The position numbers and the translations under genes are program-made. 64,000 nucleotides of DNA from Scatophagus argus (taxonomy: Eukaryota; Chordata; Actinopteri; Scatophagidae). Under the pieces are notes generated by a model, which was not told the origin of the DNA, ran no database searches, and saw only the letters and a list, made by a program, of their open reading frames with translations. Positions within the stretch are counted from its first letter, which is position 1; each line of letters opens with the position of its first letter. Of the stretch, positions 26,101 through 38,100 are shown one piece after another. Location: contig NC_058497.1 of NCBI RefSeq assembly GCF_020382885.2, forward strand, positions 19,584,330 to 19,648,329, written 5' to 3'.

Positions 26101-29100
26101 ACAGTGAAGCTCAAGCATTCAACTGTAGACAACAAAAAGTAACGATAAGAAGAATGCATTTCTGAGTGGAGGGAGACTGTAAGAACTTCAAACAGGGCTT
26201 AAGGAAAAAAAAAAAAGCTTAAAGTTTGTATGTTTTCTGTGTTTTGGCTGTGCTGACATTTGAATGAAGCTTCTCTACTTTGCAATCAATCTGTTAGCAG
26301 ACAGAATAAATGAGAACCTCCAGGGGGTTTAGCTCCACAGCAACACTAGGCCGCTCATTACCATCTCATCACACACACAGGTTTCCACACTGTGGCAGAA
26401 TAGCAGGGGGTGTACATGTCAATGTGTATGTGTTCTCTCTCCAAAAACTCTGAGATAATTGGATGACTTCTCTTCACACAGTATCCTTATTTTCCTCCAA
26501 ATTCAGAAAAGTACAGATCCGTCCCTTGAAAACTTCAGCTCATTGATGTGGGGCTGATAATGAGGCAACGACACAAGCAGTCAGATCCCGTGGTTGGGGC
26601 TGGACGACAGTTTTTTGGCTCCAAATTGAAGCAAAAACAATTTATTTAGCAGTTCGTAGTGCCACACATATTTGTGCCACACACAGAGAGAAAAAGGCTG
26701 ACTCAAAAAAAAGCAACTTCTAGAAAGTTGTAACAGATAAATCAAACGCACAGATTCGGTATGTTGGAAAGATGAGCCTTCTACATTCTGCACTGCAGCA
26801 ACTTAAGAATTCTGTTAAATGTGCAAATTTGTGAGCGGGAGAGAGAGAAGAGCTACAGTGCACACCAGGGACACACTATGCAAACCACAACCTCTGCATG
26901 AGCCCCTCAGAGCGAGCACTTCAGACTGCTCATAATGTCCATCAAACGTGTTCAGGGATAAAACAGAAAGCAGGAAGGACAAACCTTTTCTGTGTGGCTC
27001 TGGCTACAAAAGCTGAGCATGTGGTACCGCTGATATGTAGCAGAAATGTTTTCAGATAACTTCAAATGCCTGAATTGATTACCTGCACAAATTCTGTCAA
27101 CAAGAGGGGAACTAAGCAGATGGGAAACCCTCCCTTGTTGTCTTCACTGTCAATCTCCTACCTGTCCGCGACGGCCCAGGGGTTGAAGCTGCCGACAGCC
27201 TCATGGGCCGCAAGACGCAGGTAGGCCTCGTAATCTTCCCGGTACCGCCGAATGTTTCTCAGCATGCTGCCTGGCACAGAGATAACAGTCCCACTGCTTC
27301 GCTCCACTGGGCCCGGGAACCCGATGCTGCGTCTGGGCTGCTGTTCATCTTGGGATGCCTCCTCGGTCAGGCTGTTCTCGGAAAGGATGCTGTGTCTGAG
27401 GAAACACGAGAAGATGCCCATGTAGTGAGGCGAACAGATTTTTCACCTTTTCACTACCTTGACCGTTCACTCTGTATAAACCGGGTAAAAGCCTTTTAAG
27501 AGCTCCGGAGAGGAGGCAAACTTATTGAAGAGGGATCCTGAATTGAGTGCGCTGCAGTGATTGACCAGATAAACTTGTGTTGTTCCCGATATAAGGATGA
27601 GGATGATGAATTTAGGAGAGGTGTCAGAGCGCAGGCCGGCTCTCTCGCCTGCCCCTTGCTCAGAGTGAGTAGGGGCTCAGCTGGGCATCGCCATGGTCTG
27701 GCTTTATAATCCTCTCCACTTGGACAAATCAGCCTGGCTCCTGCGACGGCGCTCTCGTTGCTATATTTAGTCTTGCGGCAGTTCCCAAAGCAAAGTGCCT
27801 CCCTATTGTGCTCTCCGGCCATAAATATCAAAGTGCCAACACAGTAAACTCTGCTTTCAGTCCGAAACGGTTTGATTTACCGTGTGATGGGCATCTGGGG
27901 ACAGATGCGACAAAAGCGACAAAACATTGGCCTGCAAATTCATGTTCTATTTATAAAGTCAAAGCAACACCAACACTTTTTGTGCTGAAGGACAAGGAAC
28001 TACATTATATCACACCAACAGTGATTATTTCACTGAATCTGGGTGTATGTGTGTTTCTGTATGGGCCCTGACTGACAGGGGAGCAAATTAGATGTTTAAT
28101 CACTGGAGGAAGAGGAAGAAGAAGGAGAGCAGGAGAAAGAGGAGGAGGAGGAAGAGGAAGAAGAAGAAGAACAACAACAACACTGTCTTGTGCAGGCCTG
28201 ATATAACTTGGCCTGCACAAGACATACACCAACACAAACAGATGAACAGCAATACTAAGAGATCGCATCACGCAAGTTGTCTCATTTCTCTACAAAAGTT
28301 CCAGCCATGGAAGCAAAGGACCTGGCAAAGGACGGCGCCATATGTGATACGTCAGAAGGGAAGCAGGATGCGTTGAAGCCGAGCTGGACAAAGACAAACG
28401 TGGCTCGGAGATCGCAGGGGGTGAGTCAAACGAGAATCACAGAAGCCCCGGTGGGCTTTGGAGAACAGCAGAAAAGATGATAGTGGTGAAAAACAGACGG
28501 AGGATGATTAGTGTGGAGGAAAATGTATAGATTATTGCAAAGCAGTGGGTGGGAGCCATCACAAACACAAATATATCGAGCTGCCATTTAGTGATCAACA
28601 CATACTTGACCTGAGAGGAAAACAGTACCTGTAAAACTGTAGCTGTGGGGCGGGGGAGGAGTGACAGAGCAGATAAAAAATACATGAAAGGTTCAGAATA
28701 TTGCTGAGTGGGGCTTTCATCTTTTCATTGATTTGTTTGACCTGCTGATGGAGCTGCGGTGGGTCAGTCAGCGTTCGCCAAGAAAGAGGACAATCGGGGT
28801 CTGTGTCTGGGCTCCTCACCATGGATACATAAATCTTATCTGCCGCTCCGCTAGTGTTTTCAGAGATGAAATCTCTCAATTCATTGTCTCAGTGGTCGTT
28901 TAGCTCTCACACAAGCACAAAGGCAACCAGGGTAAAGAATAATAGGTTGTTTTGGAAATAGATAATAGAAGTGTTAAAATACTGGTGTGGTGCAAACAAT
29001 GACCTTCCCACAAATAGTGAGTAAAAACTGGATTCTGAAGGCCACTCCTGCTTTAATAAACCATAATGTGGCTCAGCAGACACGAAAAGAACAGGTTGAG

Positions 29101-32100
29101 CATCTGTAAACAATAAAATGAGATCTTTCTTTTTTTTTTTTGGAAACCAGCTGAGACTCTTAAAAATTGCATCCTCCCAGCGGTCCTGTCCTTCCTCAGC
29201 TCTGTGCTTCTATAACCTAAATGCACTTAAACGAAAAGAATAAATCAATTAAATCAGAACATCCATTACCATAAATAAAAATACATAAAAAGTCCATAAT
29301 TGATCATTTTCCACTCTTTCTCGTCCATGTTTCTCTCCCTTCTAAAGTCCAGTATTTACTGCCTATTGCTACAAGTGTTACTTATTTGACCTGTTTTAAG
29401 GTATCCACATATTTTGACTGAACTGAAGCTGGATGCACTTTTGAACAACTGCTGGGGCTTAAATGTTTGTTAATAACAATATTTTTCATTACCTGGAGAT
29501 TTACTTCCCTTAATACGGTCATTGTGTCGACTGGTCATTAAATCTGGACTGTTTTCTTAGACACTAATTGAGCTCATTTCCGCAGGCTGCAGATGGAAAC
29601 TAACTGTCAAATGTCATTTCACAATTATCTGAACTGTGTGACTCAGATTCTATTATTTCCTGTGAGTGAACCACACATTCTGATACAAGATGACATTAAA
29701 CAGGTGAATTCAATGTGCAGACTGCAACAAGTCTGGCTTAGGCTGGGTCTAAGTGTTAATCTGTTCTTGGTGCACTGAACTGTTTGTTTTTGTTTTGCAT
29801 TGTTTGCCAATGCAACAGGCTGCATTGGCATTGGTAATCTAAACTTTTCTTCAGTACATCTCCTCTGTTACATCTTTGCAAAATGGGTCATTTTAACCTG
29901 CAACACTGCAGCACAGGAGGCTGACTCATCTCCCTTACAGCTCAGGCCAGTTTACGAAAGCAACTTCTTGGCCTCTAAAGACAGCTCTATAAAACAATGT
30001 GCCTAATAAGCACAGTTTCTCTTTTTAGCTCGCACCAAACGACTCCCCACTTCCAACTTCATTACTTCGTAGGGGAATAAGCAGTGTGGAAAAGTGCTGT
30101 TATCTAGACCAAGTTTGTACACCTTGTTGGAGAGATTACAAAAAGATAACTCCGTCATGGAACAGACAAAATGCATTAGTCTGCTGCGGTAGTGTTTACT
30201 AAATGTGGTAAGTGTTTTATTGATTGGCCAGATCTTTTTTGGTCAGCCCCTTGGTGCCGGCACAAAAAAAAAACTCCCATTGTCCCTTAGCTATTAAATC
30301 TGACTTAAATTAAATATGCAAATTGAGACAAAAGTACATAATTGTCCATGTCAGCAAAGTAACTGCTGAATTGGAAAAGGTTACAAATATGGAGAATGTA
30401 TTAGAACTGCAGGCCGTTACTGTACTCTGTAAACGATCCGCCAGCAGTACAAACAAAATTGTGCTGTCATGTCAAGTGGGACATTTTCATCCTGCAACCC
30501 CATCTAACGGTTTCATTATTGCACTGGAAATGTCGAATAACATCTAATGGCAAAATAAATTCTGTGCCACCACGACGTGCAGGCAGCAAAGCTACACTCT
30601 CTCCACGCTGCTGAATGTGCGCCTGTCATCATCTGTGATTGTTAAGGGACTTTGATGATCGATGTACCGACAGAAACAAACCAACACTCGCTACCATCTC
30701 TACAGCCAAGAAATCTCAGTTGTTTCCATTAAAAACATCAACCAATAAAATCACTTCACAGAGGAACACATATCGACAACTTTACATACACTTTTCCCTG
30801 CTTTAATATACCATGCACGTTATTTGTAACTAGACAAGTATTTATATAAGATTAACACTTGTTTAAGGGTCGATACTAGCTTTTCATGATTTGCTATCTT
30901 GTTGTATATTTGTAATTAATTTAGATCAGGTTGCAGAGAGTATTCTTTCTATTGATCGGTGTCGATGAAACTGAATTACATCAACTGTGTTGTCAGTGTG
31001 TTGCAAAGAAAAATATGAAACAATCCAGCAGGGTGCCAGTACTTTTTTTTTTTTTTCGAAAGGCACAATATTTTGGACTGAGGATGAATGTGATGCAGGC
31101 AAGTCTGTCTTGGTTTTAAGCCACAGGGATTCAGAGAGGAGTTTCAGAACAAACAAGATGGCAGTTCTCAAATGACTTTGTCCTTATTAAGAAGCTGTAA
31201 GCCTGGATGCTGAAGTCAAGGAAAAACATAACACCTTTTCAAAAAAGACTTGACACTAAATACTTCCAAGCGCCTGTGTGGTGTTTGCCAAAACAGAGCT
31301 ATTACTTGATGGATGCCTTAAAGAAGAGTATAAGATGAGTCAAAGTGGATCTCAGGGCAAAGTTTCCACTCAGGGAAACAAAACCTGAGGTCGTTCAAGT
31401 CTGATTTACTTTAATTTGCTAATGGTGTTGCTTGAATTTGTTAGAAGCAGCATCCTGCTGGCTTGTCTATGTCAACAACTTCTAGTCCATCCACTCTGTT
31501 TTCCCTTCCTTCTAAGTTCCTCATTAATTTCAGCAGTGCAGCAGCTGCAGCCAAAGCCCCGGGCAGCGGACGGGCTCTCTGTGGAGTCTGCTGCCAAAGT
31601 CAGGAATAGACTCTGCCCTGGGTACGGTAGCCACCAAGTGAGTTTTGTGGGATGAGTCAGGCCTCCCTGGTGGAAGAGCGATTACGAGGCAACGACACGT
31701 CATGCGGGAAAAAAAAAAACACTAACTGTGCATCGTTGGAAAAACACTTTAGTTTTCATCCAGTCTAAAGGCCTAATTAAAATAATTGTGAAGGACTTTC
31801 TGTTGCTCTTAGCTTCATAGTACAACCATAGGAAATCATTCACTGCAGTATTTTTCCCATAATATATGTCCTAGATGTTCCAAGTATTCAAAAAACATTT
31901 CCATGTGTATATTTTTAAAACAAAGGGCTATACCATATCATATAATCATCAACAATGTGCTAGAGAGCCATAGTTACTTATGATGGGGGCCCAGGTCTCT
32001 AATTTCAGCTAAAACAACTGGGAAAGAATTTAAATAGCAAACAAACCCTGACGCTGCACTCCAGTTAATATTGTGAGAACACTCCAAAATTTCCTGACTG

Positions 32101-35100
32101 CCTCTTTAAGATGAATAAAACAGTGAGGAGGGGGAGCCATCGGCAAAAGATGAGAAGTGGAAATGATTTGAGTGTAAAATACGGGCAAACAACACAGTAG
32201 CTCACCCAGTTTCCACGGGTTTCTCTAGGACAATATCAGCTGCAGAGCTCTGCCTCAGCACTGGCCTTGTGAGCCTAATTGGCGGAGGAGAGGCTGGCCT
32301 GGAGCCCGGAGGATGGCACTGGGGTCCTGGGAAGAACAGAGGGGAAGGGGAGGAGGGGGTAGTGGTATTATGTGTCGAGAGGGACAGGGTTGAGCAGGGG
32401 ACAGAAAGACAGATGGAAAACAAAAAACAAAAGGAGCATAGTCAGAATGACAACTATTCGCCTCCTCTTGTCAGCTGTTGCACTGTCTCCACCTACAGGA
32501 AGCAACAGGGAAATAATTTATCTAAATACAGTTAAAGAGGACAAAACAGCTCAGGTTATTTTACCTGCTGCTCCAGGTTTATCCCAGTAAAGAGGGTCTG
32601 AATAAGTGATAGAAGCAAATCGTCTCCTCACTTCCTCCTGATCTTTCTGCTCAGACACATAAAGAGAAACAAATTTTACACACACACTGTTCATCTGCCC
32701 ATAGTGAACCGCGTCAAACAAACTGAAGGTCATGAACAGGACTAGACAATGCATCAGTAAACAACGCCAGACCAAAGCTGTCACAACAGCTCACTATAAA
32801 TAACAACCCGATCACCAGTGACATTTTCAGGCCTTTTCTTTCCGTCGGGCCCGCTCTCACCTGTATCTCCTCCATACGAAGCAGCATACTCTCCAGGGTG
32901 TGGGCCTGCAGCCTACGCTCAGCCATGCCCTCCAGCTGCCTGTCTGTCTGAACTGCCCATGCCGCCCGAGCGGAGTCCTCCAGCAGGTCTTCCAACAGGG
33001 CCTCACTCAGCTGCTCAGCACTTTCTGCTGCCTGTGGAGGACAACGTCCACAGAAAAGATAAAAGATATAAGCCAAATATTGGACTTAATTGTATTAGTT
33101 TTTGTCATTTAATTATCACCAATAAATGTATTCGATAGCGAGGCCAACTCTCCTCTCCCCTGTGAATTTATTGGCAACAGCAGCGCAGCTCACCCTCTCT
33201 GCAGCCTGTTCAGACAGCCGACTCCTCAGTGAGGAGTTGATCCTGTTCCTGGACTCGGCAATCTGCTTAGGTAAAGAGACAAAAACAAACTGAGTCCCAC
33301 CGATGCAACGCAAACATCACTTATTCACTCTCAGTCTATAAAAGCAAGGTTGATACTCCAAACGTCACAATTCATTTTACTGTGATGAAACGGAAGGTAA
33401 ATGCACACTCTGTATTTTATTTGATTGAAGAAGATATATCGACTGTTTCTCTCTCCTACATTTAACAGGAAGGAAAAAGGAATAAAATCTGACACTGCCT
33501 GGACAGCAGAGGAGACTTCCTACCTGTGCCTCATCCAGAAGGGGCTGAATTCTCTCTCTGGCCTTCTGCTCAGCTCTCTCAGCCCACTGAGTTGGCGAGA
33601 CAACTTCAGACCTGCAAACCAAAACACACCCACACTGCAAGCTGTCACAGAAGCTCTGTGGCTGAACAGCTTTAACTTTAAGAGACCGAAGGAGCTATTT
33701 TACTCTCAGACGAGATAATTAAAATGAGACATTAAGAAAGTTGTTGTGTAGGTCACACTTTAGGCCACTTTGGATTCTGAGCAATAGATGCTAAATTACG
33801 ATATTTGTACACAGTCGAAAACATGTTTAGTTTACAAATTAAAACCATATATAGAATAGCAGTATTTGCTAGGCTTTGTTTTGGCCTAAATATTCATATA
33901 CTGCTGTAAAACAAGGTCCAAAGTGTCAAATCGCACACAGCCAAGCTTAAACGCTTGCCTGTGTGCGATTTGCCTTAACGCTTGCCTTAAACAGCAACTT
34001 CAGCTTTGTGGGGGTTTGTGCTGTACCTGCAGGTGACATGCCACTTGTTCACAGGTGGTGCCAGCCCAAAACACGAAAGATAAGATGACTCTCTGATTTC
34101 AGCTCTTAGCCCCAAAGTTTACAGGAACTTTTTTTTTTTTTTTTTTTACTCAGTATTATATTAAATGTGTTAAAATACTGTTTAAAATACTGAATGTAGA
34201 GGCTGGCCAGCCCTCTATACTGACAGACTGTTTGTTATCTCAATGGAATTTGTATAATTTGGAATATTTAACGGTCCAACAGACCTTTTTCACAGCGGAC
34301 ATTTAATCTTGTCATAGCAAGAAATGCTCAAGTGGAACCAATGATATTAACACAGATGCAGTTCCTTTCAAGTGTCCCAACAGGCAACGATGAAAAATAA
34401 TAGCAGAGCCATGTTAATTCATGTTATTAATTAATCACACGTGCGCTTTGTCGGGCCTAATGATCAGACCTACTGGTTGTGTCTTTGTGTGTTGGAACAC
34501 AGAAGCATGAAGGACAAAAAAGCTTTATGGACCAAATGTTGACCAGTTTGCCAGCTTAAACTCCTAAAAGACAAGGAAAGCTGAGATGATCTACAGGAAC
34601 ACGTGCTCTCTCTGATGTTGAAGGGATATTGTTGCAATCACAAGCTACATTATTTTCTGTTCTGCTCTGTTGGAGGAAGTTTGCACATTGAGTTCATGGC
34701 AGATTAGTGTGTGGATTACTGCTTTGGTCAGTGGCATTAGTTCAGGGAAATGTTTCTTCTTAAATGACCTAAAGTTATATTTTTTATACAGTACACAGCA
34801 CATCTGAGCATATATTACTATTGCACAGCTCGAAGTATTTTAAATCCAGCATTGTTAAGTAACTCACAGTCTTCTTTTTTGGGTCTCAAGGATAACTGAA
34901 TTTGCCTTATTAGGGGAATGGTTTTGCTTCATGGTGAAGCAGCAGTTTGATGCAGGATGTAATCTTGGCACAGATGAGGTCAACAAAGTATCAGCTTTTT
35001 GCCTGAATCATTATCTAACAACAACTCTAACATACTGTATTTCTACTGTACCTTAAAGCCTGAATACGATGAGCCTCTTCTTTACTCAGCTGGTTGAGCT

Positions 35101-38100
35101 CTTTCAGTCTTTGCATCGTCATCTTATCCAGCCAGGCTTTCCTGTACCAAGCCAGTACTCATCAAATGAAGGAAAATGCAAGCTGAATTCAGCCTTTCAC
35201 ATATGAAACATATAATCCTCCCAATCACTAAAATCAGATTGCTAGCCCTTGATTAACTGCAAAGCACAATTGTAGTGTAATTAATATTTGATTAAACGGA
35301 GACATATGCGGCACACTCAATCAATGAGATGCTTATAAGTACTGAAAACAGGCAAGCTATTAATCATTCTTACAGAAAAATGGCCTCAATCTAGCAGGCA
35401 CCTCGATTAATTTATTGAAAGGAATTAACTTTGAATTACAATCAAAATATTGCCTGTGGCTCTCAGCACGCGGGATCTGCCACAGAGGTTAGAAATAATT
35501 CCCGGAGCACATTAACATTCATTTTCCCAAGAATCCATCAAGTTTGCTTTTTCACTCTCCTTCTTTGCTAGGACAGACAATATGATGTACCCATGCAGTA
35601 GAAATAACAAATACTCCAAAATGCTTCTGCTATCAGATAAATCGACGAGATTAACACCTGTCTAAAATGTTGAGGAGATTGCCTTCACCTTAATGCTTCA
35701 TTCTGAGCTTGGTTCTTCTTTTCTGAGCTCAAGGCTGGCTCCTCCACTGCCAAACCAATGGCCACCTTCTGCTTTGGAGGGCTGGTCGAGTGCTTCATGG
35801 GAGAGAAGAGACAACGAGGCTCTGGTCTTCTCCTCTGAGGGGATCTGTTGAGATAAAAACAGAGAGATGTAAGACTATTAAAGCCAGGCTAGAACAGATC
35901 TATACTACATTGAGATGAGTACGAAAAAATAGTGGGGAACAACTTTCTCCTGATAATGCTTTATTCACCGTCTATTTTTAAAAGTTACTGTGTCACCAGC
36001 ACATTAATTCACAGTGCATTAACGAGCAGATTCATACTGGATGCAAACTGTTACCTTGAGACTGGACTTTCAGGCATTACAACAGTAAAACCATAATTGT
36101 ATAATGGTGTTAATCATACGGGAGTGACTGAGAGCAAAAAACACTGGTGAACTATAACAGGTTTTGATTTAAAAAAAAATAAAATAATTGAATGTGTCAT
36201 CAGCTGTGCATGGAGATAAAAGGCTCACCGCTGTGGAGGAGGAGAGTGAGGGGATGTAGGTATCCAGGGCACAGAGTGCTCTTTTTTTTGAGGGAGCTGG
36301 TTTACTCTGAGCTGAGAAGAGACTGTAGGCTGCTGAAAACCTGCATCTTGCATTTGATTATGCTGAAAATATAAAGACCAAATATACATTTAGATTGTTT
36401 ACATGAGTCTTATGTTTAAATCTTTGAATCTGCCACACATTTACTCACCTTTTCACAGTGGATTTGAATTAACCCAAATCACATTGTTTCTAATACAGCG
36501 TATAATAACATAATACAATGCATTAAATTCAATATTCAACACTGCAGAAGTCAAGCCAACACCTTCACTATAATGCCCACCTTGCCTCTCTCGGATTGTA
36601 GAGCTCCTCCCTTTCTGTGAGTGGCGTCTGCCTGCTGAGATCGTCCCTGCAGCTCCCTCTGTTGGACAAGGCTCTCCAGGCCGGATCTGAGCACCTCTCC
36701 TCTGTTCAAAGGCTGGTGAGAAATGGTTTTGGGCTTCCGTGAGGCCATTCTCCGACCTGCTGAGACAAATAGAAAATCAATCCTTTGATTTGCTTTCATG
36801 CTATTTAAAAAAAATTATAAGGAACAACTACAGTAACAACAAACTAAACACGTCTTTATCACTAAATTTAATTAAATTAGTTTGGACCCTGGAGGGGCCC
36901 TAGAATGACACTACCAGTTACACAATTAGCTAGCACCCTTGACCGACCCAGCAAAACTGGAGCCCTACTGATTGCTGGATAGGTGATACACAGACTTCAG
37001 TTTGTTTCCAGGGAGATCTTGATGGGGCTAAAGAATCTAAGTGTTTGTGTCATCTTTTCCACAGGGTGCCCGTTAGCTCAATAGGACTCAGCAGGACATA
37101 AATGCTGGTAAGACTGAACAGCAGGGGACTGAAGGCCCAAGTTCTGCACTTCACTTCCTGTTTTTCTATCATTTCTTCATGGCTCAATATCAATTTTAAG
37201 TCTGGTGCAGCCATTTAAGCACAGCAGGAGGCCCGAACACAACGGCACAACGGCACAACAGTCCTTAGGTGACTTTCAGATGCATGGGAGACTAAACAGT
37301 TTGGCCTTCGTTAAAAGTCGTACATACAATTTACTCTCTGTGGAGTTTTTTGGCAGCAAATACACCACTGCCTCAAGTACAAAATAATGAGGGAAAATAC
37401 CGGTACTGTGTTTACATTAGATTCATGAGGTTTGCATTTGTGTTCATAAACACAGTTGCTGAGGGTAGAAAATTAGAAACCAAAGTAGAAAATGAATCAT
37501 AATGTCAGATATGCACGAATGTCTTTTTAAAGACATGTAGAGGAGGTTTTAAACTAATGCAGGCAAAAGAAACGCTCACCATGGACACCTCTTTTGGGAT
37601 TTGCAGGTTTGTGAGGTCGTCGTACAGACAAGGTGCTTGGTCCCTTGGGTGCACTAGCTGGCGACACGCTGTGATGAGGAGACTTCCTGTGTGGAGGACA
37701 TGCTCGGGCCTGCAACTTCTCAAACATTTCTTGTTTATTCAGGGCAGAATCCAAAGTCTAAGAGAACAGAATGAGAAGAAATCAAAATGTCGGATTATTT
37801 ACTTTAAAAAAATTAACAATTACAAATTACACAAAATAGCAACTAGTGAATTATTACTATTATTTTCTCAGCTTACTGTAGGCCTACTTTCAAAAACAAA
37901 AAGCATAACAAAGGCTATCATTCAAACTGTGGGCCACGTGCAGTTCATAAAGTATGAGGATGAAACAAATGACTACGAGTGTTGACTCTTGGCTTTGAAC
38001 TGAGGATGTTTTTTCAACACCAGATTCATGCTTTAAGAACTATAGATGTTTCATATATAATTCCACAATTCAGGACAGAAAATAATTGGAAAAGTTAATT

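Larger units (their letters stand above)
23165..27161 (-). other. kiaa0753: kiaa0753 intron 17 (4.0 kb) with a Tc1-type insertion
   Basis: The intron separates the two conserved C-terminal exons. About 1.6 kb of it (24233-25855) is a Tc1-type transposon inserted in the same orientation as the gene. The remainder is AT-rich and shows nothing recognisable. Confidence 0.7.
27396..32205 (-). other. kiaa0753: kiaa0753 intron 16 (4.8 kb)
   Basis: No exon recognised. It contains a purine-only run at about 28105-28182 followed at once by a perfect 15-bp inverted repeat (28184-28224), and short A/T tracts elsewhere. Nothing else in this stretch is supported. Confidence 0.6.

Noticed and set aside
28005..28271. 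Leu/Pro-rich minus-strand ORF and its Lys/Arg-rich plus-strand shadow
   Set aside because: Both are translations of the purine tract at 28105-28182.
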